Below, one piece after another: positions 38,803 through 50,788 of a DNA stretch of 64,000 bases. How positions within the stretch are numbered: the stretch's first letter is position 1; each line of letters opens with the position of its first letter. The stretch covers positions 16,988,001-17,052,000 of the forward strand of contig OX387606.1 in NCBI GenBank assembly GCA_947568835.1, read 5' to 3'. The notes beneath the pieces are model-generated. The model had not been told where the DNA came from, made no database searches, and was given only the letters and a program-made list of their open reading frames with translations. The position numbers and the translations under genes were made by a program. Origin of the DNA: Protonemura montana. Its lineage: Eukaryota > Arthropoda > Insecta > Plecoptera > Nemouridae.

Positions 38803-39147
38803 TAGCTGATTTGCTTCGATCCATCATCTCACTATGCTTCTCCGTTAAAAATTTCATTTTTGGTATAATCATGTTCAGCACTGGTATCTTTTTCATTTCA
38901 CTTTCTTTGGACTAAAACTCTCATTATAACTGCTTTTTTGGTACTCTTATTAACTATTTTGTAACTTATACCAAGTTTTATAACACATAACGAAGTAGTA
39001 GGTAGTAGTAAAAGTAGTAGGCGCTACCTTAGCGCTGATATTTAACTGTCATCGCGAAAAATGACCGCCAAGTGACTACTTTACTGACAAAAAATGGAGA
39101 ATGCTACTTTAAGATTTAATAAAAGTGAACATGAGGATTTCTCGTGA
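38803..39147. other. IR B 3' flank
   Basis: Holds the IR B 3' UTR; contains short AGTAGTAGT-type repeats near 38995-39020. No gene. Confidence 0.5.
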
Positions 39148-39263
39148 CTCGAGAATGACGACGTGTTCATCCAGTTTATCGTCCTCTACTCAGAGGCGAT
39201 TTCAGTGGAACTTTTGCTTCCCATTCTCGAGACACTCTTTAGCTCGAAAGCAAAACGCTGGCA
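39148..39263 (+). pseudogene. Relic of a fourth ionotropic receptor (last exon)
   Basis: The stretch starts CGAGAATGACGACG, shared with the last exon of IR B (CCCGAGAATGACGACC), skips about 24 nt, then reads FIVLYSEAISVELLLPILETLF, which lines up with FLVLYAGAIAVACSLLMVEII of IR B. No other exon of this copy is found upstream or downstream. It is the remaining C-terminal exon of a lost tandem IR. Confidence 0.7.
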
Positions 39264-39598
39264 GGTAACTGTCACAGTCTCTAACAGCTTGTTATCACAC
39301 AAGAAGAGGGTCAAGTTTTGGTGACTCTTTGATGTCTGCAATTAGGCTAGCACAAAAACACACACTTTAATTAAACCTCAAATTTAAAGAGAAAAATAAA
39401 TTTATTTAAAAATCAACAGCTACCCAAATGTATGGTTGACCATTAAGGTCTAGCTTACTGATCTATGTTATAAATAAAATTTCTTATTAATAATATTTAT
39501 GATTATGATATTATAAGATAGGTATATGATTATGGTTATGGTAATTCGATTCAATTTCTTTATTTTCCATTGTAAAACATTTAACATGCCAGAGTTTT

Positions 39599-40219
39599 TT
39601 ACAAATGTGTGTTATAATAATTTACATATGTGTCAACATAATAAAAAAAATGAAAAATTAGAAAGCCCTTCACTTCATTTTTAAAGCTTTCTCTACTTTT
39701 TAAAAATTTTATGTTGTTAGGGAGGCGATTGTAAAAAGTTGGGCCCATATAAAAAGCGTTTATTCTGGCAATTTCAAGTTTTCCTTTATTGTATCGTATA
39801 TCAGTCTTGTTTCTCGTGTTTTGACTATGAATATTTTCATTTAATTCAAATCTATTTTGATTGTCCTTCACATACATGATAACCTCTAATATATATTTAG
39901 GGATAGAAGAGTTAATATTTTGAATGCTTTAAATGCATGCCTACATGTACGTCTTTATTTTATTGATCCAAGAATTCTTATTGCCTTCTTTTGTTTGATA
40001 AACATTTTCCGTACTCCTGTTGCCAGCCCCCAAACCAGTATTCCGTATTTTAGTATCGATTGTATATTAGCATGGAACATTAATTTTAGAGACTTGTTCT
40101 TTCCTACTTGATGGGAAAGTCTTTGAAGGATAAAACATGCAGTATTTATCTTCTTACTGACATTGATTAGGTGTCTAACCCATTTTAGCCTTTAGTCTAT
40201 TTGTAATCCAAGAAAGGGA
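39599..40219 (-). mobile_element. 3' end of a non-LTR retrotransposon (Jockey/CR1-like RT C-terminus)
   Basis: Minus-strand translation gives the usual post-RT pattern: INTACFILQRLS.., ILKYGILVWGLATG, IKQKKAIRILGSI, and after an in-frame stop GPTFYNRLPNNIKFLKSRESFK. The stop and 5' truncation show it is dead. Clade assignment is by pattern only. Confidence 0.7.
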
Positions 40220-40525
40220 CTTTGAAATAAATGTTTATTTTCCATTCAGAGAACTATTACATAAATTTACATAAACAAAAAATTAACATAGGCAAAAACA
40301 CAAAAAAATGTTGGTGGGCTTTATTGAAATTTGATTCTTTTACAGTGATTCTTTCACTTGCAAATTATAAAGCGTTATTATACAATTGGTTGTGCAAGAT
40401 GCAAATTGATGCTTTGAGAACGGCAGGAACTATAGAGTCTAATATTCAGAGCGAGATGATGAATCGCTTGAGAAATTTAGTAAAAAACGTCGGTATTCCT
40501 GCCCGAGCACCGACCAGCAGGCCCA

Positions 40526-41825
40526 CTACCTCCCATTTTCCGACAGGGATCTGATAGCGTCTAGACATGTTCTCTTTTTCTCATCGACGACTTCTTCCGC
40601 GTGTTTTGCACCTTGCTCGAAGCGAATGGTCGGGTCAAGGATTAAAACTTTCTTCTTGTCCGTGCGAATGGCGACAATATCCACACGGCGAGTCGAGCCA
40701 TCCTCCGCGATGCAGGGGATTTCCTCGTGAACCTCCCACCGGTCTTGTTGACGGAAGACATTGGCAATGATGGTTCTAAGTTCTAACGGTGTGGTGACGC
40801 GTTTTACGCAACAGCTCCCCTTTGCGGCATTTCCCTGACACGTGGGCGATTGTTTCGATCTAGTTGCAGTTTTCAATACTGCAACGGGTTGTGTTAAGGG
40901 ACGTTCCAGGAACAGCGCGGACAGCAGCCACATTGCAGGACATTTTTATTGAGTTTGTCTACTCGGACGACGACAAACCCTTTTTAGTGTAAACCTATTT
41001 GTTGGATCGCGGGGTTTCACCGACAACGACGACCACTTTGCCTTTTTGTGGAAGGCTTGCCCAAGTATTAAACGATTTCGTTCGGAGGCGATCACGAAGA
41101 GCATATCCAGTGACGCGAGCATCCGCGGGATCAAGTTCGATCGCAAGGTTGGGTACGCACAAGGATTTCTCTTCAGGCAAGTACCTGACGAAGGATAGAA
41201 GAGGGTCGTCTTCTGCCATGAGCTTTTTGCAGATGTTGTAATGCTGAATGTGCGCCTCCCAGTTGGAGCGGATGATGCCGAGCCCATGAAACTTGCGTGG
41301 GGCATAGATGAAGCTGGTAGGTGTGTCACCTGGCAGGCCAATGATCTCCTTCACGGCGCTGCGTATGATTATGTCTATATCTTCAAGAAATTTAGTTGTG
41401 AGCTGCTGAAGTGGGGCGCATTGTAGGGGGTATATTAATTTAGGCCACACGAATTGATTCAGAATGTTTAGCTTTTGATCAGGCTTGAGGAGATCGGATG
41501 AAGCTAGTTTGCTAACGTCACTGCGAAGGTCATTGATTATTTTTGCTTTGTTTACCACTATTTCACTGTCTTCTCGGGGAGTTCCTTGATAATATGGTCC
41601 ATCGCGAGATTGAACAGTGTTGGAGACAATTGGGCTCCTTGCGGCACGCCTCTTTTCACAGAGATTCGCTTGGATTTCGATCAGTTGGCTTCCACTAGGA
41701 CCGAGCAAGGACGAAGGACAGTACAGTTTCACGGAGAGCCGATGGAATGGGGAGGCTAGCAAGGCATGCTCTAATGTGCTCGTGGCCGAACTCGAGAGAT
41801 TGGTTTCACTGTAAATAGTAACCAA
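40526..41825 (-). mobile_element. R2-like (restriction-endonuclease class) retrotransposon fragment
   Basis: Minus strand. It begins with an RT block-4 motif (RGVPQGAQLSPTLFNLAMD) and then, in another frame, the thumb-like region (LKPDQKLNILNQFVWPKL, GLPGDTPTSFIYAPRKFHGL) and finally the PD-(D/E)XK endonuclease pattern (STRRVDIVAIRTDKKKVLIL, DPTIRFEQ). The catalytic YADD/FADD block expected between the first two is missing, and at least two frame changes break the ORF. It is 5' truncated and inactive. Confidence 0.75.
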
Positions 41826-42549
41826 ATGTGGCTAGCCTGCATTTTAATGCATGGTTTGTTGCGTTTCTGCTTGTCAAAAACAAGTTTTGCAAAAATCGTC
41901 TCAGAATTTCCTACTTTGTTTAAATTTATTTTAGCAAGTTTGAAAATATTAAAATACTTTCCATGCATAAACGATGATAGTTGGTTTCATTCTTGGTTCG
42001 TTAACAATTGATCAACGTTACAGCTATGTTCCTGGATTTTGTTGACAAACAGGGTAGCTAACAGCGCAATCAACGCATGGAATCAATGCAGCAATATCAC
42101 GATTAAACGTCAAACTTGTTTGAACAGTAAGTTGATCAATGCATTGGGGTTAAAGAAATAGAACCCTGGTAGCCCTTTTTGTCTGGATGTGAACATAACA
42201 TGTTATTAGCAGTAATATGTGACACAATTATCCTCCCAAATTGTTAGGCTATTAAAACACGCTATTCAAATAGAGACATATAATTTCAGAGGTTGCCAAT
42301 TCGTAAATATTATTAATGTCACGTGTAAATGTGATTTAGGTAGCTTGATATTTCTACGAATTATAGTCTCTGCCAACAAAGAATTGCCTATTATGACAAA
42401 CCAACATCCAATACAACAGTCTAACAGTTACTGTTTTATAAAGAAACAAAAATGCAATTGAGTTGACAAACAAAAATATGTCGCGACATTGCTGAATAGT
42501 GTTTTAGTGTCATATTTGCTACACTCGAAATCGGGAGCTAAGCTTGAAA
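41826..42549. other. IR C upstream region
   Basis: AT-rich; between the retrotransposon fragment and IR C. No supported feature. Confidence 0.4.
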
Positions 42550-45500
42550 ATGATTAGAAACATGTTCATACGATTTCTAGCAACATCTGTACAGTTTATG
42601 CATCTTATGCAGTCAACTGCCGCTTTTGTCCCTGAATTTCTTCACGAAGATCTTACATCATTATTAGAACGTTGGGATATCAAACATTTGACATTTGTTG
42701 AGGGATATTCTGGCAAGACATTCAATCAATTCAGAAAACATGGATTGAAAAGGGTGCCAAACATCTTAATTTACCAAGTATTTTATCTCACAGGAAATTT
42801 GAACAGTAAAGTGTTAACAGATGGAGCCACAATCACTAACGTCAACTTCATCTGGCTAAACTCCGTAAGAGCGTCTGAAATCCACAGAAAAGTGGCAATT
42901 GGGACTGTGTTTCTTTCCTTGACATTTCAAAATCCCGAAGAAAACATTCCAGAGGTAAACACAAATAAGAAACATTTCTCCTGGAACAAAAGTCATAATT
43001 AAAATAATCAAACTTATGTGAGACCTTTCAGCTGATTGCGCAGTCGAGCAGCAGCCGACCTCTCTTCCTGTATTCGACGCCTCACGGCGACGTCTCGCTA
43101 CCAACCTGGCTAGGCACGACGCGCATCCCTTTCACCTCCAACGTCTACGTCATCTTGCAAGACGCGCAGCAGCCAGGGACGCTCACCTTGCAAGGAGTCT
43201 ACCACCTTCACGAAGAAAGCGATCAGCTGACGATCGACCTTGTGGGCAGGAGGATGCATCAAGGACCTACAATTCGATGGAAGTTCTTCGGACCGAAGTT
43301 CAATGGATTGAGACGGGCAGATCTTCAGGGTCTTCAGATTAGGACAGTTATACCATTAGTAAGATATGAAATATGACAACTAAATTTAATTTATTTTAGA
43401 CTGCAATCATTATAATTTAGATGTAACCGAAATAAGACAGCAATCAACAAAGATTGTCATAGCGTAACTTATTTAAAATTGTTGGAAAGTAGATGTGATC
43501 AAAGCAGAGCAAAACTCGCGAAATTCGATTTTAATTTTCGCCCCTCGATGCAGCCCGCAAAACAAACCTGGCCTTTCCATCACTCTTAATTTTGCAGACG
43601 CTGTTTGACATGTCAGACCGAAGTTTTGGCGCATTTCATAGGGACACAGAGCCCATTGTCCGATTGGCGGTGCAAGCTCTAAATGCCAGGTGTGTAAAAA
43701 ACATTCGCAGCATTTGCAAATATTTCTCACAAGGATCGAATACCTATGTTGTTAACCTAATAACCTATGCACTCTGAAGCCTGGTGCCAGTGATTCTAGA
43801 AGAAAGGGTCAGCATTGGTCTCCAAAACGCGTCTGGACACTGGAGTGGAATGGTGGGTATGCTGCAAAGACGGGAAGCGGAGTTTTCGATGATATCGGTG
43901 GCGCCATCAGCAGCCATTTGTGAAGTTATTGACATGACCTGCTCTTACGTTTCCAAAGTGTAAGAAAAAACACTCGTGTCCAGATTTCAGTTACATAATT
44001 TCTTTGAAATCACATATTCTCATCGAAGTATATTTTCATATCTCAGGTATCATATGTATATGCGCAAGCCTGAGTTTACCTTCTCTCTATCAACAAGCTT
44101 TAAAGGGTTCACTGTTCCACTCTGGGTGGTAAGCTCTCTTACAATCATATTGCTGTCAATATCCACATCTGTTACCAGTCTTGTTGAGGGTCGATTCTTC
44201 TGTGCGAAGACACCTTCGTTTAGCATGAGCGAGAGCTTGATGCAAGCGATAGGTTCTTGCTGCTTGCAAGGTAACTGCTTTGATTTGATACTTTTCTTCA
44301 CGGCTTCCATATGTCTCCACTGTTTTACTACGCTATTTTTTATTCAGGATGGAGCCGACTGTCCTCTTCAAAGTCTGGGTACATACTCTGTTTGACCTCT
44401 GCCTTATTGGGCTATATTTTGAACATGAATTACGTATCGCAGCTACAGGCGGCTATAACGGCTAAAAATGTTCCGTTGCCCTTTCGCGACCTTGATGGAC
44501 TCGTTAACACTGCCGGCTACTTGCCTGGAATATTTCCAGGCACCACGCCTTACGTTCTGGCTCAGGTAAATTTAACTACTAACCTTTCATAAGAAATAAC
44601 CGTAAGAAATCCTTCAATTGAATTGTGTTGTAGCAGCTTTTTTTTTTCAGTCAGCAACCAACGGCACCATGGCACGGATAAAAGAAATGATTGCCACAGA
44701 AGCACCCAGAGTTCTGTTGCCAAACCTAGTCGTTGGCTTAGAAAGAATGTGCTCTGATAATGTTGCCATGATATGTTGGAAAGCTGCCGCAATTTCCAAA
44801 ATTTTACTAAAAGCCAACTGTACGGTAGTAGACACCAAAGAGTCCATCTTTCCAATATTTGTCTCATTAGGAGTGGCTAAAGGATATCCATATAGACACC
44901 TACTGGATTACTTGTGAGAATTTCCTTCGTTTTATTGGGATGGAACAAATTATGTTGAAAGGGGAGATTGGAAAATGTACAACCGACGCGGGATACGAAC
45001 CCGAGATCTCCCAGTTACCGGTCGGGTGCTCTACCAACTACCGTTCGAGATACAAAACGGAATTCAAGGAATGGAGACAGACGTTCTGTCCTGTGGCCAT
45101 TGAATTAGCATCTCATCATAGAGTTGCTAAGAACTCGTCATTACGAGTCGTCTCGTCCTCTTCCCCCTTGAGGGGATCCCTTATACCACCCAGCGAAAAC
45201 TGGAATTTGTGTGCCCGGATAGCACCCGATCGGTAATAGGGAGTACCCGGGTTCGTGTCCCGTTTCGGTTGCACATTTTCCAGTCTAGCCCCCCTTTCAA
45301 CATAATTTGCTGGTTTCAGCTCTCTAGTGAGATCACCAGAAAAACCATAAACCCTGCAAATCATGTTGCGTTTTTGGTGTAATTTTAGTGTGTTTGGTTC
45401 TGATCTTATTTCCTACACTGTACAGCCTGCGTCGCATCGCAGAAGGAGGCATCGTCGCTCATTTCACGTCAGGAACGATACCCGAGAAAGATGAGGTGGT

Positions 45501-45696
45501 TGGTTTCACTCCAATCGAGGTAGAAGATATCATCCCATTCCTCGTCCTCTACGCGGGGGCGATTGCCGCTGCATGTGCGCTCCTCATTCTCGAGATACTC
45601 TTCAACTCAGCGACTCATTGGTCAGTAATTTCTGGTACTAACGTTGGTATTAGATTGGTGATATATTTGAACTTCAACGGGATATGGAACTTGTAG
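42550..45696 (+). CDS. Divergent ionotropic receptor C
   Basis: Exons 42550..42954, 43032..43358, 43598..43689, 43780..43959, 44047..44270, 44348..44565, 44651..44913 and 45426..45696 join in phase to 659 residues. The first exon merges what are exons 1 and 2 in IR A. Motifs match its neighbours: signal peptide, PEFLHEDLTSLLERWDIKHL, the strongly conserved PGTLTLQGVYHLHEES block, GHWSGMVGMLQRREAEFS, FKGFTVPLWV, AIGSCCLQGWS, the second helix LTSALLGYILNMN, and DIIPFLVLYAGAIAAACALL as third helix. It is intact, with all GT..AG introns. Role as for IR A: a chemosensory ligand-gated channel with unknown ligand. Confidence 0.92.
44948..45307. mobile_element. Foldback element with two tRNA-like ends, head to head
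   Basis: In the last intron of IR C. The left end AATTATGTTGAAAGGGG reappears inverted at the right end (CCCCTTTCAACATAATT). Each arm carries a tRNA-like block: on the minus strand of the left arm, GTTGGTAGAGCACCCGACCG and GGGTTCGTATCCCGC (A and B boxes); on the plus strand of the right arm, GGATAGCACCCGATCGG and GGGTTCGTGTCCCG. Neither folds into a full tRNA by eye, so these are tRNA-derived modules, not tRNA genes. Confidence 0.7.
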
Positions 45697-45890
45697 TGCA
45701 CCAGCCTTCTGATAGCCGCATGTTTCATGTTACAAAGAATATGGATTTTCACCATAAATGCAAAAGTTCTCAGAACCTATTTGACATTTTCACATAGTTT
45801 ATTAATACAACAATTCTTAAGATGTGGTTAAATAAAAAATACGTTTTAGCTGGTTGTCCTCCTCGGGTTTTGTCCAAGGTCATTCTTAAA

Positions 45891-48800
45891 TTATGCTCTT
45901 GTGTACATTTTGTCCAATAGCGATTGCAAGTAATATCCACCCTTGCAAACCTGGAAAGTGACAAGATAAAGCATGTCATACCAGATCAGACGGGCAACTC
46001 GGTGAAAAGTTTCTTGAAGGTTTTAATTTTTTCTAGTGATCACAGAAAAGAGTGATATAATAAGCCAACACGAATAATACTGACTGATCTGAAGGTGCGT
46101 CGGGAGAGAGGAACTCCCGCAGCCTTGATGGCCAGATGCTTCTGTGCACGAGTCATCAAAAGTCGCAGAGAACGCTTGAAGGGCTCCGACGCTTCCAGCC
46201 AGTCGCACTCGTACGCCGAGTTGAACAATTGCATACTCTACAAGGATCTTGTGGTACAGAAATATTCACAGCCAAGTATTTTTTTTACCAGCAAATATGT
46301 TTTGCTTGATATAACCGTTAAGTCCTTTACGACATCACTAAGAAATCAATAGATCTGTTATTCTGCGCTGCACTTTCACACTGTTCGACAATGTCGATAC
46401 AGAAATCCAGGCTGGCTATTTGTTAGCAAAATAAGTTCTAGTTCTTTATACCACTGTGTCCGGGAGCCTTGCCAGTTTATCAAGTATCAGTATGAAAAGT
46501 AAGAAAAGTGCGACCCTGTGTCAACATTAGAAAGCATCTCACAGAACTGAACACAGAACTAATTAACTGGTTTATAGCTGATGAATAGACGTATTGCTAA
46601 CTCAAATTGTTATGAGTTGTAAATACTCAGCAAACGCTATTGTTATAAAACTCGTATGGAGAACAACATTTTCTTAGTAGTGACATTGTCCATCCAGAGC
46701 TTACCGCGATGGTGAGGCGGTCGCAACACAGGCAGAAGAAGAAGAATTCTGAAACACCCGCCATGATCAAGGCGCTCATCATGATTACTTTCGGGTCCGT
46801 CTTCTTCGACTGAAACACACACACACAAACAGGGTTCAATGTCTAGTTAAACTGCAAACTGTTAACTGCAGACTGATTTCCAGACTTACCAGAGTGCTAA
46901 CGTACAAGCCAACGAGTCCCAAGAGTCCGTTGAATACAATCTGCTCGGCCAAAACCACGTTAAAAATTGACTGTATCTCTTGGACAAGCCTGAAAAGAAC
47001 ATGTTTATTGCTTAGTTTACAAAACGAAAATTAATTATCTTCATTGAATTCATGCTTTAAAACACAAAATAGTTATAGTTTGTGATCAGGTCCAAACTCC
47101 TGTCACAATAAATTACTGGATTAACTGCTGGTGATGATTGGCGTTGATGCCGATGAGCTCATTCATCATTCTCGTCGTTTGTTCTTCCACCCTCTTCGAC
47201 GCCAATCTCTCTTTCTGCAAGTCCCGACTCGCCTCGTTGTCTTCCAGACAACATTTGGACTCTTCGGTTCCCACTACAACGTCCGGCTTCTTCACAATGT
47301 CGCCGAGGTACTTGTCCACCCAGTCTCGGTGCCTAATGTTTGCAAGAATCTCAACCCGTCGAATGCTTCTTTCATGCATTTTCACCATACTCGGAAATCC
47401 GGCACAACCTCGACGAGATCGTGACTTTAAAATTTCATCAACTATGAGTTTAACGTTTAAAATGTCGCTGCTAAAATACAAAACAAAAAATCAGAAAAAA
47501 AAGAGAGAGAGTAGGGGAAGAAACTGTATGGAGGTGGAGAATTCATTAAAACTGATCGGGCTTCCCAACCCAAAGGTTTTGTGAAGCAGTTTTAACCTAG
47601 GATGGGAGATCTGAGTAAGCCTACCGTAATGTATAAGTATTTTTGCACCTACCTGAGCATCTGCAACTGGCCGGCTATCTGCAAGATAGGGGTGATAAAG
47701 CAGAGATCACTGACAACTACAGTCAACAGGTCGATTAATATACCGACAGAGACAACGGTTGCGGTGATCTCATATGACGGGCTGACGGTAACGTCGTGAG
47801 GAAACCACAGCCTGCAAAAAAGTACCATTGTCATGCTTCGCAGTCGTATCTATTATGCAAGGCTGTGTAACGTTGAAGGATGAACGTACTTAGAGAGACA
47901 TTAAAAAATTTGCAAAAGTTGTTCAAAAATATTTTGTTGTTTTTTAATGTTGTGGAAAAACGGCAAAAATAATCAGTTAAATGAAAATTAGTGAATAATA
48001 CTCGTGAATATTACTGGAAACACATTTGTGAAATTTGTCGTTGTACAGAGCTGAGTAAAAAAATAATTGTACAAATAATCTGTATGTAGTTAACATCAGC
48101 AACACGAAAGCATTAGTGTACATCAAATCCAATATTTTTCAATAGCAAAAACCTTTTTTTCGCTCGTACGCTCATCCAACAACAAGAAAGCATGACTCAA
48201 ATGATTTTTCTTACATGAAAAGCACCTCTCTCTTTGAAAAGGCGTACGGGATTAATATACAGGTGCAGACGACCATGCCGCTGACAATCACCCCTGGAGG
48301 GTACTTGTTGATGAAGTTGGAGATGTTGTCTGTGTTGCGGAGGATGGCGACGTTGCGTTGAGAAACGCCGACCAGGTCCACGTTCAGTTGATCGACGCGT
48401 GCCAGCATGCATCGAACGCGTGCGCGGTGCCAGTAGAGCGTGAAGAACTTGAATTCACATTTAGAGAAAACCTAAGTAGACTTGTTGTGGTTTAAAGTTG
48501 TGAAAGGGAGAAAAGTCACCAGCACCTCAACAGTAAATTCTAGCATGCAATGAACAGATAAAATTTGAATAATCTGTTTATATGAGTGTTGGACGAAATT
48601 GATCTAACATATAAATACGTTTTTTTCTCTCAGAGTGGCAACCATACGTCGGGCACTGCGCCCCCAACATCTTTGAGATTTACCTTGACACCTGCGTGAA
48701 TGTACATAATGAACATGATTGTGAACTCGGCTGTCAGGTACGTGTCGCCCCACACCTGCTTGACGCTCATTGCCTCGCAGAGCAGAATGAAGACAACGCG

Positions 48801-49939
48801 GCACAAGACGAAGATCGGAAAGAATCGTCGCCAATTTTGCCCGCTTTTGCTGATTAGGGGGTCAATAGGCCAGAGTCCTGTGCCGGGAAATCCTGGCGAT
48901 TAGTACTTATTCACTTTTGCTGATAATCCTCGCTAGTTAATATCTATTTTATTGCAGTTATTATGACAGGTTTTACAAGTACCAAGTTAATGTTATCATA
49001 CATATTAACAACTATAGTTTCAAAGAGTTGACCGTTGTTCTTAAAGGGCGAAACTGGGGATTTTCAAGTATTTTCTTACTAAAGTAAAAAAAATTAAGTT
49101 TTAAAATCCGTGACGTTGACAATGGGTAGCAAAGCAAAAAGTAGTATTGAAGCATCACAAATGCCATTTTTAAGTACTTTCGATCGGTGACAAAAATTGA
49201 CAGAGTAAGAAGTTTTATTAAGAAGACAAATTAGAAGATATGAATGGAATTCTCTGTTTTCTAATTGGTAAAGAAAGCTTGAAGTTTAACGGAAAGGTGA
49301 TGAGAATAAAAGTAATAAGTTTTCCTGAGAAAATTCTTGAAATTAAATATGAAAAGAGGGGAGTAGGAAGACCACGGGAAAGATGAATAGTCCAAGAACG
49401 AAGAAATATTGAAGAAAGAGAAGAGAACTGGGACAAAACAAACAGAGAAAACATGGTTGAACAGAGGAAATAGACTGTGATTACGAGTCAAAGAGATTCA
49501 AAGAGATTCAATATAGATGAGTGAAGTTAAAGAAAAAAAAACTGTCAAATGTATTTATTTTTGCAGGCAGGAAAGACCCCAAACAAGACATTTTTACATG
49601 GTTGTTGAAGAGGCAAAGATAAACAAAGAAATTAAAGATAATAATGATAACTTACTTTAGTAAATAAATTGCATGGAAAATTAAAAAAAAAGACAATACC
49701 ATAGAAATGGAGTAAAATTTCTTGTTATACGGAGAGATTGTGTTTTTATGCCGAAAAGCAGAAAGGAATTGTGAGCAAAGAGTTGGCTTGTGAGCTGTGA
49801 GCTTGAGTGAAGACATTTTTATATCAACCTAAAAATAATTATTTGTAGCCACAAAGTTTCACTCACCGAGTAAATCCATAGCCTTTCGATTAAAATCCAG
49901 CACACTTTGATGTTTTAGTGGCCGACCCAACGAAGGCAT
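45891..49939 (-). CDS. Odorant receptor 1 (7tm_6) with long intracellular loop
   Basis: Nine exons, complement: 49867..49939, 48684..48892, 48215..48447, 47653..47811, 47117..47470, 46890..46989, 46705..46809, 46085..46237, 45891..45950; phases agree, 481 residues. The C-terminus YECDWLEASEPFKRSLRLLM, RAQKHLAIKAAG, PLSRRTFRSVCKGGYYLQSLL is the insect odorant-receptor signature. These proteins have seven membrane helices with the N-terminus inside the cell and form tetrameric ligand-gated cation channels, usually with Orco. The start opens MPSLGRPLKHQSVLDFNRKAMD. Exon 5 adds about 118 mostly charged residues before NHHQQLIQLVQEIQSIF, that is, between helices 4 and 5. Few ORs have such an insert; Orco does. 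Confidence 0.88.
49267..49473 (+). mobile_element. RTE-like retrotransposon C-terminal remnant
   Basis: In intron 1 of OR 1, plus strand, a frame reads EKRGVGRPRER, a stop where tryptophan is expected, then IVQERRNIEEREENWDKTN and ENMVEQRK. The GRPRxRW motif and following pattern are typical of the C-terminus of RTE/BovB-type elements. Short and inactive. Confidence 0.5.
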
Positions 49940-50509
49940 GCTTACTTTTAGGTTTGTCAGTAACAAACGTTGAAAAACGTCGGGAAAACAACTTTATTTG
50001 ACAACTTAAAAAAAAAGTTGAGTTATTTCAACACTGAACCAACTGTAACAAAGTGCGGAGTTTCCACAATGCGTCACAAACCTGTCGAATCGGGGAGTGT
50101 TTACCAGCGATGGTACCGGCAGTTCGGCAATAAAATCCTGTTACAAAGTCTACTGTGGCCACTTTCTGAGACACGTACTCGTACATTATGGATGGTCATC
50201 GATCGTTTCTCGGCAACACTTTGGTAATTTATTTTGTGTTCTCTTTAAACTAGCTGTATGCGTGAGGGTAATAGGAGGTAAAATATATCCCCGTTTCAAT
50301 AAGCCAGTTGTCATATGTATGTACGTGCTGTTAAGCTGTTCTCCTTTGGACTTTCATTAAAATCAAATAAATCCTGGTTCTAATAAAATATAGCACAGTA
50401 TCAGACGAAAAGTATCAGTTTTAATAAATAATTTATCTTCAAGTATCGATTCGAGACCACTCCGATAATAACACAAATAAAAAATACTAAACAAAGTTAA
50501 AAAAAAAAG
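49940..50509. other. Spacer between OR 1 and OR 2
   Basis: AT-rich; must contain the OR 1 promoter. No core element recognised. Confidence 0.4.
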
Positions 50510-50694
50510 CTGGATTTTGAATGTTGAGTGAAGAACAACTTAATTTCTCAACGTTTCGTAACTTGTACTTGTTACTTTATTAAGGGTGAAAGCGGTCCTG
50601 ACAATTTTCTGATAATTATCGGAAAATTGTCATGATTGTCAGGTACGGAACGTCGGGAAATTTATTTCTTTTTCACTTAGCATTCAAAACCCAG
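50510..50694. mobile_element. Foldback MITE, copy 2
   Basis: Arms CTGGATTTTGAATGTTGAGTG...AACGTTTCGTAACTTGTAC and the inverse at the right (ACTTAGCATTCAAAACCCAG). Downstream of the OR 2 stop codon. It and copy 3 share a further 35-40 bp of flank (AAAACTAGT.CTAAGGTTAG, ATAAAGTAGACATGAG), so part of the flank belongs to the element or was duplicated with it. Confidence 0.7.
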
Positions 50695-50788
50695 CTGAAA
50701 AAGTTGTAGTCAAAACTAGTGCTAAGGTTAGATAAAGTAGACATGAGTCTAAAAATCGTATTAAACGAAGTTCATGATCCATTTTGCT

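Noticed and set aside
40231-40554. 107-codon plus-strand ORF
   Set aside because: No motif; lies in the tail region of the retrotransposon fragment on the other strand.
42750-42810. 40-nt intron in IR C exon 1 (GTGCCA...CTCACAG)
   Set aside because: Removing it creates a stop, while reading through keeps the frame to the donor at 42954.
44990-45060. tRNA gene on the minus strand
   Set aside because: Only D- and T-arm-like parts are present; acceptor stem pairing is not visible. Treated as a tRNA-derived module.
47138-47584. 148-codon plus-strand ORF
   Set aside because: Antisense shadow of OR 1 exon 5.
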